A stretch of 43,125 nucleotides of DNA from Streptomyces bambusae (GCF_020532645.1 NZ_JAJAUZ010000058.1:1-43125); one strand, 5' to 3'; positions 23,305 to 31,485 are shown, numbered from the stretch's first letter. Notes: generated by a model not told the origin, from the letters alone. Numbers and translations are program-made.

Positions 23305-23743
23305 GTCCGCCGCCACCGGATCCGCGCCCGGGACCGCGGACGGCGCCGCAGCCGCGCCGGACCGCCGGCTCGTCAAGGGCCCCGGGCTGCTGCTGGTCTG
23401 GCTGTACGGGGTGATGGTGGTCGGCGCGGTGTCCCGCTCGATCTACCAGATCTCCACCGAGTTCGACCGGGCGCCGCTGGCCTACGCGCTGTCGGCGGTC
23501 GCCGCCCTGGTCTACGCGTTCATCACGTACTCGCTGGTCCGCGGCGGGGAAGCGGCCCGGAAGGCGGCGCTGGTGTGCTGTGCCGGCGAGCTGGCCGGGG
23601 TGCTCCTCGTGGGTGCCTGGACGCTGGTGCGCCCCGAGGCCTTCCCGGACGCGACGGTGTGGTCCGACTTCGGGATGGGCTACCTGTTCATCCCGGTGAT
23701 CCTGCCCGTCACCGGCATGCTGTGGCTGCGCCGGCGGCGCTGA
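23297..23743 (+). CDS. Four-helix membrane protein, second of a coupled pair
   Basis: A 148-residue protein. Residues 1-27 are Ala/Pro-rich and cytoplasmic, then four hydrophobic segments follow (about 30-50, 62-82, 92-110 and 127-143), and the tail is RRRR-like (LWLRRRR). Start is GTG at 23297, preceded by GGGGAGG, within the end of the upstream gene. No family is recognised; from the shared layout the two proteins may act together. A 19-bp terminator follows. Confidence 0.72.
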   Translation: MPESAATGSAPGTADGAAAAPDRRLVKGPGLLLVWLYGVMVVGAVSRSIYQISTEFDRAPLAYALSAVAALVYAFITYSLVRGGEAARKAALVCCAGELAGVLLVGAWTLVRPEAFPDATVWSDFGMGYLFIPVILPVTGMLWLRRRR

Positions 23744-23760
23744 GCACGCCCTCCGCGCAG

Positions 23761-23806
23761 GCAGCGGCGCCCGGCACCCGCCGCTTGGGGTGCCGGGCGC
23801 CGCTGC
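23761..23806. terminator. Bidirectional terminator, 19-bp stem
   Basis: A perfect 19-bp stem (23761-23779 with 23788-23806) encloses GCCGCTTG. It lies between the converging stops at 23743 and 23814. Confidence 0.9.
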
Positions 23807-23813
23807 GTGGTGC

Positions 23814-24311
23814 TCAGGCGCTGACCGCGTAGTCCGCGGCCGCCTTCTCCAGGACGATCAGCCGGATCCCGTCGGTGCCGGTCCGGTCGGCGACCCGGGC
23901 GTAGCCGGCCCTGCGGTAGAGGCGCAGGTTGCCCTCGCTGCGCTCGCCGGTGAACAGCTGGAAGCGGCTGGTGGCGGCGCGGCCGGCGAGGGCCTCCTCG
24001 ACGGCGCGCAGCAGCCGGGCGCCGAGGCCGTGGCCCTGCATGCGGGGGTGGACGCAGAGCTTTCCGATGCGGCCGGTGCCGTCCTCGTCCGAGGTGCCGA
24101 AGGCCGTGCCGACCACCTCGTCGCCGAGCCGGGCGACCAGGACGCAGTCGGTGGCGAGTTCGGCCTTGACGGAGTCGAGGGACTGGACGAGGGGCTCGAT
24201 CCGGTAGTTGCCGTAGAGCTCGGCCTCGGTCTGGAAGCAGAGGTACTGCAGTCTGAAGATCTGCTCGGCGTCGTCCGCGTCCGCCGCAGAGATGGTCACG
24301 CTCATGCCCAT
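23814..24311 (-). CDS. GNAT N-acetyltransferase
   Basis: A 165-residue single-domain GNAT. The CoA-binding segment is LCVHPRMQGHGLGARLLRAVEE (about residues 88-109), and LFTGERSEGNLRLYRRAGYARV is the usual C-terminal motif. The start is the ATG at 24311 (MGMSVT), preceded by GGGAGG nine bases away; the ATG two codons on is less well placed. It follows the sigma factor gene by 37 bases and is probably co-transcribed. Substrate unknown. Confidence 0.86.
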   Translation of the reverse strand: MGMSVTISAADADDAEQIFRLQYLCFQTEAELYGNYRIEPLVQSLDSVKAELATDCVLVARLGDEVVGTAFGTSDEDGTGRIGKLCVHPRMQGHGLGARLLRAVEEALAGRAATSRFQLFTGERSEGNLRLYRRAGYARVADRTGTDGIRLIVLEKAAADYAVSA

Positions 24312-24348
24312 GTGCGCATGCCTCCCGCTCACCTGGTAGCCCGTCGGT

Positions 24349-24864
24349 CTACCGCTCCTTTCCCCGCAGTTCAGGAGCTGCAACCTCTGCCGTCAGCATT
24401 CTGCGCAGACATCCCAGGCAACGGGAACGAACGGGCCCCAAACTCCCCTGTGAGATACCCAACTCCCCTGCGATTTCACGGTAGGTGAGGTCTCGGGGCG
24501 AAAGAAGTGCGGCAAGCAGCTCGGGGCAGCGTCCGGGCAGACGGGCGACCGCCGAACGGAGGGCGTCCTGCGCCTCCCCCTCCAGTGCGGCCCGTTCCGG
24601 TGTCGGCGTGCCGCCCTCGGGCAGGCCGCCGTACGGGATCTCCCGCAGGGCCCGGCGGCGGGCGGTACGGGCTTCGGCGCGGACCGCGCGGCGCAGCCAG
24701 CTCGCCGCTTCCGAGGGCCGGCCGGCGGCCCGGTCACGCTCCAGCAGACGGACCCAGACGGCCTGTTCGAGGTCCGCGGGCTCCACGCCCGCGCCGGGGG
24801 CCTCGGCGGCCGCCTCCGCCGACAGGAGCGGGAGCAGGGGGGCGAGTTCGTGCATCAGGTCCAT
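24349..24864 (-). CDS. Small sigma-70-family factor
   Basis: A 171-residue protein resembling ECF-type sigma factors. A region 2-like helix block covers about residues 25-75 (LEQAVWVRLLERDRAAGR, EAASWLRRAVRAEARTARRR). Region 4 is clearer: LRSAVARLPGRCPELLAAL, then the helix-turn-helix LTYREIAGELGISQGSLGPVRSRCLGCLRRML. Region 4 has extra cysteines (CPELL, RCLGCL), and no anti-sigma gene is adjacent. The ATG at 24864 is only 19 bases from a strong hairpin, with GGCGGG before it, so there is no room for a private promoter. Confidence 0.82.
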   Translation of the reverse strand: MDLMHELAPLLPLLSAEAAAEAPGAGVEPADLEQAVWVRLLERDRAAGRPSEAASWLRRAVRAEARTARRRALREIPYGGLPEGGTPTPERAALEGEAQDALRSAVARLPGRCPELLAALLSPRDLTYREIAGELGISQGSLGPVRSRCLGCLRRMLTAEVAAPELRGKER

Positions 24865-24882
24865 GCCCGCCGGGACGCACGG

Positions 24883-24914
24883 CTGCGGCCGGCGGGTTTC
24901 CCCGCCGGCCGCGG
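24883..24914 (-). terminator. Hairpin between glpQ and the sigma gene
   Basis: GCGGCCGGCGGG (24885-24896) pairs with CCCGCCGGCCGC (24901-24912) around TTTC and extends by two more pairs. It lies 48 bases after the glpQ stop and only 19 bases before the sigma ATG. Confidence 0.8.
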
Positions 24915-24961
24915 CTCACCCGCAGGGGTGACGTGAGCCGGAGCGCCGGCCCGCGGCGGAC

Positions 24962-26122
24962 TCAGCGGTCGGTGAAGTCGGCGGCGGCCAGCAGGGCGGT
25001 GTCCGGCTGGTCGGTGAAGATGCCGTCGATGCCCTGGGCGAAGTAGGCGCGCAGGGCGCCGAAGACGTCTCCGTAGGCGGCCGGGTCGGTGCCCTTGCGG
25101 AATTCGGCCGGCAGGAAGCTGTTCTCGTTGCGGGCCGTGTAGGGGTGCAGGAGCAGGCCCTGGGCGTGGGCGTCGCGGACCAGGGTGGTGGGCGTGCCGA
25201 GGGTGCCGGCCGGGGTGCGCGGGATGACGAGGTCCAGGGTCGGGCCGATGCCCTGGGCGAAGCCGGCCATCCACCGCAGGCCCTCGGGGCGCACCAGGTC
25301 GGCGACCGTCCGCGGGTCTCCGGCCTGGACGAAGTCCCAGGGCCGGGTGGTGGCGCCGGACAGCAGGACCACCTTGGGCGCGGCCACCAGCTTCGCCAGC
25401 CGCTGGATGCTGGAGGGCTCGAAGGACTGGAGGAAGACGGGGGCGTTGCGGCCGTCGCGGCCGTAGCGGCGGAGCAGCTTCGCCAGCGGCTCCTCCAGGC
25501 CGAGTCCCAGGCCCCGGAAGTAGCTGGGGTGCTTGGTCTCGACGTGCAGCCAGACCTCGTGGCCGCGGCGGCGGCCCTCGCGGCGGGCCCAGCGCAGCAC
25601 CTCTTCGAAGGTGGGCACGGCCCAGCGGCCGTCGTAGAGCGTGTTGCGCTGCCGCACGGCCGGGATGCGCTCCTTGGCGCGCAGGGTCTTCAGCTCGGCG
25701 AGGGTGAAGTCCTCGGTGAACCAGCCGGTGACGGCGACCCCGTCGATGGTCTTAGTGGTGCGGCGGCCCTCGAACTCGGGGTGGTCGGCGACGTCGGTGG
25801 TGCCGCCGATCTCGTTCTCGTGGCGGCAGACGAGATGTCCGTCCTTGGTGGGCACGAGGTCCTGCTCGATGACGTGCGCACCGAGGTCGAGGGCGAGCTG
25901 GTACGAGCCGAGGGTGTGCTCGGGGCGGTAGCCGCTGGCCCCCCGGTGCCCGATCACGGTGGGCACGGGCAGGCCCCGGTGGCCCTGCGGGTGGCGGCCG
26001 TCCTCCGCCGCCGGGGACCCGGCCGCGGCGGCCGTCCCGGCGCCCATGCCGATCGTGCTCGCGCCGGCGGCGAGCACCGCCGCGCCCAGCACGGTCCGCC
26101 GCGCTGCCCCACCCTGCGTCAT
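24962..26122 (-). CDS. glpQ: Secreted glycerophosphodiester phosphodiesterase
   Basis: A 386-residue enzyme with a Tat-type signal (AARRTVLGAAVLAAGASTIGMG, cleaved near residue 33). The catalytic block is VIGHRGASGYRPEHTLGSYQLALDLGAHVIEQDLV: HRGA gives the first catalytic His and EQD the metal ligands; VCRHE follows with the second His. It hydrolyses glycerophosphodiesters to glycerol-3-phosphate outside the cell, a phosphate-scavenging function. I recognise it as the glpQ1-type gene of Streptomyces, which is known to be controlled by PhoP. ATG at 26122. A candidate PHO box lies upstream. Confidence 0.92.
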   Translation of the reverse strand: MTQGGAARRTVLGAAVLAAGASTIGMGAGTAAAAGSPAAEDGRHPQGHRGLPVPTVIGHRGASGYRPEHTLGSYQLALDLGAHVIEQDLVPTKDGHLVCRHENEIGGTTDVADHPEFEGRRTTKTIDGVAVTGWFTEDFTLAELKTLRAKERIPAVRQRNTLYDGRWAVPTFEEVLRWARREGRRRGHEVWLHVETKHPSYFRGLGLGLEEPLAKLLRRYGRDGRNAPVFLQSFEPSSIQRLAKLVAAPKVVLLSGATTRPWDFVQAGDPRTVADLVRPEGLRWMAGFAQGIGPTLDLVIPRTPAGTLGTPTTLVRDAHAQGLLLHPYTARNENSFLPAEFRKGTDPAAYGDVFGALRAYFAQGIDGIFTDQPDTALLAAADFTDR

Positions 26123-26258
26123 GTCTGCTCCCCTGTCTGCTGTGTCGACGGGCCGGGACGTACCGGGTGTTTCCGGCCCGTCCCCGGCAGTTCCCGGCCG
26201 TTCTCGGCGCCGCGATCGTAGGCAGCCGTTGCTTACGGCGGGGCGAGGTCGGCCGGAA

Positions 26259-26302
26259 CATGGCGGAAACGTGCGTCAACACTGCGTATCCGTTGCGTGA
26301 AC
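26259..26302 (-). promoter_or_regulatory. Candidate PHO box of glpQ
   Basis: On the reverse strand four 11-base units run in tandem: GTTCACGCAAC (26302-26292), GGATACGCAGT (26291-26281), GTTGACGCACG (26280-26270) and TTTCCGCCATG (26269-26259). Streptomyces PHO boxes are 11-base direct repeats beginning GTTCACC. The first unit matches best and the fourth poorly. The site is 137-180 bases upstream of glpQ and 93-136 upstream of plsC, so it could act on either gene. Confidence 0.55.
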
Positions 26303-26394
26303 CCGATGTGCGATCAGCGGCGGCCCGCGAGTATCGTCCTCACCTGCACTGACTCCCCGTGGTGCAAGACCGCTTCGACGCCGGAGGGCCCACG

Positions 26395-27069
26395 TTGTTC
26401 CGTACCGCGCTCATCAAAGCCACTGTCGGACCCGTCATGCGCATGATGTTCCGTACGCGCGTGGAGGGCATCGAGAACATTCCGGGCAGTGGTGCGGTCA
26501 TCCTCGCGGGCAACCACCTCACGTTCATCGACTCCATGATCCTGCCGCTGGTGTGCGACCGTACGGTGCACTTCATCGGCAAGGACGAGTACGTGACCGG
26601 CAAGGGTCTCAAGGGCCGGCTGATGGCGTGGTTCTTCACCGGCGCCGGCATGATCCCCGTGGACCGGGACGGCGCGAACGGCGGGGTCGCCGCGCTGATG
26701 ACCGGCCGCCGGATCCTGGAGGAGGGCAAGATCTTCGGGATCTACCCTGAGGGCACCCGCTCCCCCGACGGGCGGCTGTACCGGGGCCGTACCGGCATCG
26801 CCCGGCTCACCCTCATGACCGGCGCGCCGGTGGTCCCCTTCGCCATGATCGGCACGGACAAGCTGCAGCCCGGCGGCAAGGGGATGCCGCGGCCGGGCCG
26901 GGTGACGGTCCGCTTCGGCGAGGCGATGGAGTTCTCCCGCTACGAGGGCATGGACCGCGACCGGTACGTGCTGCGCGCGGTCACGGACTCGGTGATGGCC
27001 GAGGTGATGCGGCTGTCCGGGCAGGAGTACGTGGACATGTACGCCACGAAGGCCAAGGAAGCCGCGTAG
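26395..27069 (+). CDS. PlsC-type 1-acyl-sn-glycerol-3-phosphate acyltransferase
   Basis: A 224-residue membrane-bound acyltransferase. Motif I is NHLTFIDSM (NHxxxxD), motif III is GIYPEGTRSPDGRLYRGR, and motif IV is VVPFAMIG. It should transfer an acyl chain to lysophosphatidic acid to make phosphatidic acid. The start is probably the TTG at 26395 (LFRTALIKATVGP), seven bases after GGAGGG; GTG at 26359 adds 12 residues and lacks such a site. It diverges from glpQ; both touch glycerophosphate metabolism. Confidence 0.9.
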   Translation: MFRTALIKATVGPVMRMMFRTRVEGIENIPGSGAVILAGNHLTFIDSMILPLVCDRTVHFIGKDEYVTGKGLKGRLMAWFFTGAGMIPVDRDGANGGVAALMTGRRILEEGKIFGIYPEGTRSPDGRLYRGRTGIARLTLMTGAPVVPFAMIGTDKLQPGGKGMPRPGRVTVRFGEAMEFSRYEGMDRDRYVLRAVTDSVMAEVMRLSGQEYVDMYATKAKEAA

Positions 27070-27093
27070 CGGCGCCCTCCGCACCGTCACGGA

Positions 27094-27123
27094 AAGGCCG
27101 GATCCCGTCGGGGGTCCGGCCTT
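27094..27123. terminator. Bidirectional terminator
   Basis: AAGGCCGGATCCC (27094-27106) pairs with GGGGTCCGGCCTT (27111-27123), with one G-U pair, around GTCG. It lies between converging stops at 27069 and 27139 and ends in TTCG. Confidence 0.85.
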
Positions 27124-27138
27124 CGCCGTCGGCGGGCG

Positions 27139-28623
27139 CTACTGCCGGCTGAGGGCGCGGGTGATGCCGGCCGCGATGGTGGTGGCCAGGGTCCAGCCGA
27201 TGACGATGAGCAGGTACGAGAGCCACTGCTGCCAGCCGGCGGGCGCGAAGGCGCTCTCCTGTCCGAAGCCGATGATGGGCAGGAGCAGGTCGAGCGTGTA
27301 GAAGACCGGGTTGAAGCCCGGTGCCTCGTCGGCCTTGAGCGGCGCCGGGTGGCGAACGGCGAAGGCGACCGAGCCGGCGAGCAGCAGGGCGGCCAGCCAG
27401 CCGGCCGCCCGCATGGGCCGGAAGCCGTAGCCCACGGTGGCGTCCTGGAGGTGCCCCCAGATGCGCCCGTACCAGGGCAGGGTGTGGCGGTGCCGGCGGA
27501 GCTTGGCGAGCTGGACGGTACGGGCGGCGGCCTCGTCGCCCGCGGTCCGGTAGGCGGCGGCCAGCTGCTCGTACGCGTACGGCAGGTAGCCGCCCTCGTC
27601 GCGTTCGAGGAGCGGCAGCCGTTCCTCGGCGGGCAGGTGCGGGGCGAGGGTGCGGTACGTCAGGCCGTCGAGGAGGACGCCGTCGGGCAGCACCCCGGTG
27701 GGCACGTGGAGCATGTCGAGGGTGGAACGGCGCAGGCTGACGGTGCCGCGGACCGGCTCGGAGCCGCGCAGCCACAGTTCGCCGACCTCGGCGCTGGTGA
27801 GCCGCAGGGCCAGCCGGCCCGGGTTGGAGAGGGCCACCCGGTGCAGGTCGAGCTGGCCGGGGATGCGGACCCCCTTGAGGTCGACCCGGCCGGTGGCGCG
27901 GATGTCCTTGGCGGACAGGTCGGTGCCGACGGAGAGCGTCTCGGCGTGGATGGCGCTGCCGCCGGGGTTGGCGAAGGAGCCGCCGTCGAGGAGGACCCGG
28001 CCGGCCACGGTGGTGCCGTTGAGGAGGAACCGGCCGTGGACGGTCAGGCGCTTGGCCCGGATGTCGGTGCCGACGGTGGCGTGGTTGAGGAGCAGGCTGG
28101 TGGGTTGGGACTCGTCGCCGCGGACGGGTGCGCCGGGGGTGCCGATCACGGCGTCGTTGAGGAAGACGCCGCCGCCGATGCGGGAGCCGGACAGGCGCAG
28201 CTGCCCGCGGATGCGGCAGCAGGACAGCCGGAGGTAGACCTCCAGGTCGAGGTTGGAGGCCTCCAGGCCCGGCAGGTCGGAGTCGGTGAGGACCAGGGCC
28301 CGCATCCGGGCGCCGTAGAAGTCGGGCTCCTCTTCGAAGTGGCAGCCGCGCAGCCGTACGGGGTGGTCGATCGCGGCGTACTTCAGGCGGAGCACGCCGG
28401 TGATCCGGGCGCCCTGGAGGGTGAGGCCCGCGGCGGCGCCCTCGCGGGTGGGTGCGGTCAGGAGCAGGGCCCGCAGCACCTCTGCCCGTACGGTGCGCTC
28501 GGGGCCCCAGGAGGCGCCGTCGGCCGCGGCGTCGGTCCGGCCGCCGCGCAGGTCGACGGGCTCGTCGGACGGGAACGCCTGCCAGATGCGGCGTTCCGCC
28601 GGGGTCAGGTCGGTCATCTCCAC
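27139..28623 (-). CDS. Beta-helix-like membrane protein, function unknown
   Basis: A 494-residue protein. About residues 60-310 consist of repeating short strands (LTLQGARITGVLRLKYAAID, VYLRLSCCRIRGQLRLSGSRIGGGV, LTVHGRFLLNGTTVAGRVLLDG), like the bactofilin/pentapeptide right-handed beta-helix pattern. A Tyr/Ala-rich helical region follows (about 330-390, LPYAYEQLAAAYRTAGDEAAAR), then three hydrophobic segments (about 403-420, 436-452 and 466-485). Relatives are often labelled membrane-associated oxidoreductase, but I see no cofactor-binding motif. GTG at 28623 is the outer start; ATG at 28617 is almost as likely. Confidence 0.72.
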   Translation of the reverse strand: MEMTDLTPAERRIWQAFPSDEPVDLRGGRTDAAADGASWGPERTVRAEVLRALLLTAPTREGAAAGLTLQGARITGVLRLKYAAIDHPVRLRGCHFEEEPDFYGARMRALVLTDSDLPGLEASNLDLEVYLRLSCCRIRGQLRLSGSRIGGGVFLNDAVIGTPGAPVRGDESQPTSLLLNHATVGTDIRAKRLTVHGRFLLNGTTVAGRVLLDGGSFANPGGSAIHAETLSVGTDLSAKDIRATGRVDLKGVRIPGQLDLHRVALSNPGRLALRLTSAEVGELWLRGSEPVRGTVSLRRSTLDMLHVPTGVLPDGVLLDGLTYRTLAPHLPAEERLPLLERDEGGYLPYAYEQLAAAYRTAGDEAAARTVQLAKLRRHRHTLPWYGRIWGHLQDATVGYGFRPMRAAGWLAALLLAGSVAFAVRHPAPLKADEAPGFNPVFYTLDLLLPIIGFGQESAFAPAGWQQWLSYLLIVIGWTLATTIAAGITRALSRQ

Positions 28624-28700
28624 CGGGCGGATGCTGCCGCCCGATGATCACACTGTCAACTCCGGTACGGGCGGCCGCTCCTGCCGTACCGTCAGGCGGC

Positions 28701-28737
28701 GGCCCGGCACCCCGGCGCAGTGCCGGGGTGCCGGGCC
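28701..28737 (-). terminator. Terminator of the tetR-MFS operon
   Basis: A perfect 16-bp stem (28701-28716 with 28722-28737) encloses GCAGT, eight bases after the MFS stop. Confidence 0.9.
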
Positions 28738-28744
28738 GGGCCGG

Positions 28745-30289
28745 TCAGTGGCCGGCGCCGTCGTGGAGGCGCTGGCCGCGCAGCAGGAACCAGGCGGCCA
28801 CGGCGGTGGCCAGCAGCACGGCGGCGCCGACGCCCGAGGCGAGGCGGAGGCCGTCCACGAAGGCGTCCTGGGCCGCGCCGACCACGGTGTGCGCGGTCTG
28901 CGGGTCGAGGGTCTTCGCGGCCTCGACGGCGCCGCCGAGCGATTCGTGCGCGGCGTCGGCGACGGGCGCCGGGACGCCGGCCGGGACCGTGAAGCCGCGG
29001 TAGACGCCGGTGACGATGGAGCCGAGCAGGGCGATGCCGAGCGCGGCGCCGAGTTCGTACGCCGTCTCCGAGACCGCGGAGGCGGAGCCGGCCTGCTCCT
29101 TGGGGACGCTGGAGAGGATCACGTCGGCGGTCACCGTGAAGGAGAAGCCGGCGCCGAGGCCGACGACCAGCAGGGCGGCGCCGAGCAGCGGGTAGCCGGT
29201 CTCCTGGTGGACCAGGGTGAGCACGCCGAGCGCGAGTCCGATGGCGGCGAGGCCGCCGGTGACGACGGTGCGCACCGAGTACCGGCGGGCGTAGCGGCCG
29301 GCGACCAGGCCGGTGACCACGGCGCCGATGGCGGCGGGCAGTTCGGCCAGGCCCGCCTCCAGGGGTTCGCGGCCCTGGACGAGCTGGAGGAACTGGGAGA
29401 GGAAGAAGACCAGGCCGGACAGTCCGAAGACGGTCAGCAGGTCGGCGAGGACGGCGCCGGAGAAGCCGCGGTGGCGGAACAGGCGCATGTCGAGGAGGGG
29501 TGCGGTCAGGGTGAGCTGGCGGCGCACGAAGGCGTACAGGGCGGCGGCACCGAGGGCGGCGGCGAGGCCGGCCCCGGCGGTCGCACCGTGGCTGGCCAGC
29601 TCCTTGATCGCGTAGACGATGCCGATGATGCCGACGAGGGACAGGCCGACGCTGGGCAGGTCCCAGGGGCCGGCGACCGGGTTCTTGGACTCGGGCAGCA
29701 GCTTGCTGCCGACGATGACCAGGACCAGCATCACGGGAAGGTTGATGAGGAAGACCGAGCCCCAGTAGAAGTGCTGGAGCAGGAAGCCGCCGATGACGGG
29801 GCCGACGGCCGCGCCGGCGGAGGCGGTGGCGCCCCAGATGCCGATGGCGAGGCTGCGCTCCTTGGGGTCGTGGAAGATGTTGCGGATCAGCGCCAGGGTG
29901 GACGGCATCAGGGTGGCGCCGGCGACGCCCAGCAGGGCCCGGGCGACGATCATCATCTCGGGGCTGGTGGCGTACGCGTTGAGCACCGAGACGGCGCCGA
30001 AGGCGGTGGCGCCGACGAGCAGCAGCTTCTTGCGGCCGATGCGGTCGCCGAGGCTGCCCATGGAGACGAGAAGGCCGGCGATCACGAACGAGTAGATGTC
30101 GCCGATCCACAGCAGCTGGTTGCCGGACGGCTTGAGGTCCTCGCTGAGCGAGGGGGTCGCGAGCCCGAGGACGGTGGCGTCCACGGCGACCAGCAGCACG
30201 GCGAGCACGAGCACGGACAGGGCCAGCCAGCGGCCGGGGCTCTTGACCTCCGTCTCCGTGCGCAGGCCGGTCTGTTCGGTTCCGTTCAT
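28745..30289 (-). CDS. DHA2-family MFS drug/proton antiporter
   Basis: A 514-residue transporter of the EmrB/QacA type with about 14 membrane helices. Motif C-like sequence is ATASAGAAVGPVIGGFLL, the loop 2-3 motif is GSLGDRIGRKKLLLVG, and LLVAVDATVLGLATPSL is the D1 motif of this family. It probably exports hydrophobic compounds. The ATG at 30289 overlaps the tetR stop by four bases (ATGA), so the efflux pump is translated with its regulator. The substrate cannot be deduced. Confidence 0.92.
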   Translation of the reverse strand: MNGTEQTGLRTETEVKSPGRWLALSVLVLAVLLVAVDATVLGLATPSLSEDLKPSGNQLLWIGDIYSFVIAGLLVSMGSLGDRIGRKKLLLVGATAFGAVSVLNAYATSPEMMIVARALLGVAGATLMPSTLALIRNIFHDPKERSLAIGIWGATASAGAAVGPVIGGFLLQHFYWGSVFLINLPVMLVLVIVGSKLLPESKNPVAGPWDLPSVGLSLVGIIGIVYAIKELASHGATAGAGLAAALGAAALYAFVRRQLTLTAPLLDMRLFRHRGFSGAVLADLLTVFGLSGLVFFLSQFLQLVQGREPLEAGLAELPAAIGAVVTGLVAGRYARRYSVRTVVTGGLAAIGLALGVLTLVHQETGYPLLGAALLVVGLGAGFSFTVTADVILSSVPKEQAGSASAVSETAYELGAALGIALLGSIVTGVYRGFTVPAGVPAPVADAAHESLGGAVEAAKTLDPQTAHTVVGAAQDAFVDGLRLASGVGAAVLLATAVAAWFLLRGQRLHDGAGH

Positions 30290-30837
30290 TTCTCCACACT
30301 CCGTCGGGCGCCGCCGAGCAGGAGCTCGGCGACCATGTGCTGGAAGTCCTTGGCTGCGACCCGGCCGTCCATGACGGCCCAGGCGCAGGAGCCGACGAGG
30401 CCGTAGAGGGCCTCGGTCAGCCAGGCGGGGCTGAGGTCGATCCGGATGTCGCCCTCCTGCTGGCCGCGCCGGAAGAGCGCGGACACGCGGGCGTCGAGCC
30501 GGGCCCAGCCCTCGTTGACCTGGTCGCCCTCGAACAGCTGGTTCTCGGTGACGAGGAAGGCCAGCAGCGGGGCGTTGGGCTCGGATTCGGCGACCAGGCG
30601 GCGCAGCGCGTCGGGCGCGGTGCCCTCGTCGAGGCGCGCCTTGTCGAAGGCGACCTCGAACTCGCGGATGCCGAGGTCTTCGAGGGCGCGGACGAGTGCG
30701 TCCCGTCCGGCGAAGTGCCGGTGCAGGGTCGCCCGGCCGATCCCGGCCGCCTTCGCGACCTCGTCCATGGTGGCGGTCGCCTTGCGGGAGAGCAGCGCGG
30801 CCGCCGTACGCAGCACCTGGTCACGATCCATTGCCAT
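30286..30837 (-). CDS. TetR-family repressor of the MFS gene
   Basis: A 183-residue regulator. The helix-turn-helix is ATMDEVAKAAGIGRATLHRHFAGRDALV (about residues 22-49), followed by the ligand-binding helices (SEPNAPLLAFLVTENQLF onward). It begins with MAMDRDQVLRTAAALL. The ATG at 30837 lies six bases after TATGGT (30849-30844), so the transcript may be leaderless. It is the first gene of the operon and probably represses itself and the pump by binding the palindrome at 30855-30876. Confidence 0.9.
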   Translation of the reverse strand: MAMDRDQVLRTAAALLSRKATATMDEVAKAAGIGRATLHRHFAGRDALVRALEDLGIREFEVAFDKARLDEGTAPDALRRLVAESEPNAPLLAFLVTENQLFEGDQVNEGWARLDARVSALFRRGQQEGDIRIDLSPAWLTEALYGLVGSCAWAVMDGRVAAKDFQHMVAELLLGGARRSVEK

Positions 30838-30854
30838 GAGACAACCATACACCA

Positions 30855-30876
30855 AATGAGACGTTGATGTCTCATT
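30855..30876. promoter_or_regulatory. TetR operator
   Basis: AATGAGAC (30855-30862) and GTCTCATT (30869-30876) are perfect inverted arms around GTTGAT. A third half-site, CATGAGAC, lies at 30835-30842 across the tetR start. The position, overlapping the probable tetR promoter and 50 bases before the HAD gene, is ideal for autoregulation and possibly control of both directions. Confidence 0.75.
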
Positions 30877-30925
30877 CCAAAAAACTCAGCTGCCTCGCCC
30901 ACCCCAAGAAGGGAACACTTGAACG

Positions 30926-31447
30926 ATGAAGTCGCTGAAGCCGCTGCTCCTGATCGACGTCGACGGCCCCCTGAACCCGTACGCGGCCAAGGCCCAGCGC
31001 AGGCCCGCGGGCTACACCACGCACCGGATGCGCCCCACCGGCTGGACCTCGGGCAAGCCGCTGCGCGTCTGGCTCAACCACGCCCACGGCGCGCAGCTGC
31101 TCGCGCTCGCCGAGGTGTACGAGCTGGTCTGGGCGACCACGTGGAAGGACGAGGCCAACGAGTGGATCGGGCCGCACCTGGGGCTGCCCCGGCTGCCCTT
31201 CATCGACTGGCCGCAGATGCACGGGAGGGCGCCGGACGGCACGTGCTGGAAGACGCAGTACGTCGTCGACTACACGGCCGGGCGGCCGTTCGCGTGGGTG
31301 GACGACGACATCACCGCCCGGGACCACGCGTACGTCGACCGGCAGCACCCGGGGCAGGCGCTGCTGCGGTACGTCGACGAGCGGGTCGGGCTGGTGGCGG
31401 AGGACTTCGCGGAGCTGGCCGGGTGGGGCGGGGGCGGGAACGGCTGA
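30926..31447 (+). CDS. HAD-like domain protein
   Basis: A 173-residue protein. Motif I is LLLIDVDGPLNPY, with the first catalytic Asp; the second-motif region is VWATTWKDEANEW, and motif IV is FAWVDDDI. The order and spacing fit a minimal HAD phosphatase without a clear cap. The middle has RRPAGYTTHRMRPTGW, typical of actinobacterial homologues. Substrate unknown. ATG at 30926 follows AAGGGAACACTTGAACG. It is divergent from tetR and shares the operator region. Confidence 0.8.
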   Translation: MKSLKPLLLIDVDGPLNPYAAKAQRRPAGYTTHRMRPTGWTSGKPLRVWLNHAHGAQLLALAEVYELVWATTWKDEANEWIGPHLGLPRLPFIDWPQMHGRAPDGTCWKTQYVVDYTAGRPFAWVDDDITARDHAYVDRQHPGQALLRYVDERVGLVAEDFAELAGWGGGGNG

Positions 31448-31485
31448 GGGGCGGCAGGAGCGCCGGTGCGCGTCCTGCCGCCCCT
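31447..31485. terminator. Bidirectional terminator
   Basis: AGGGGCGGCAGGA (31447-31459) pairs perfectly with TCCTGCCGCCCCT (31473-31485). It lies between converging stops of the HAD gene and argH. Confidence 0.88.
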
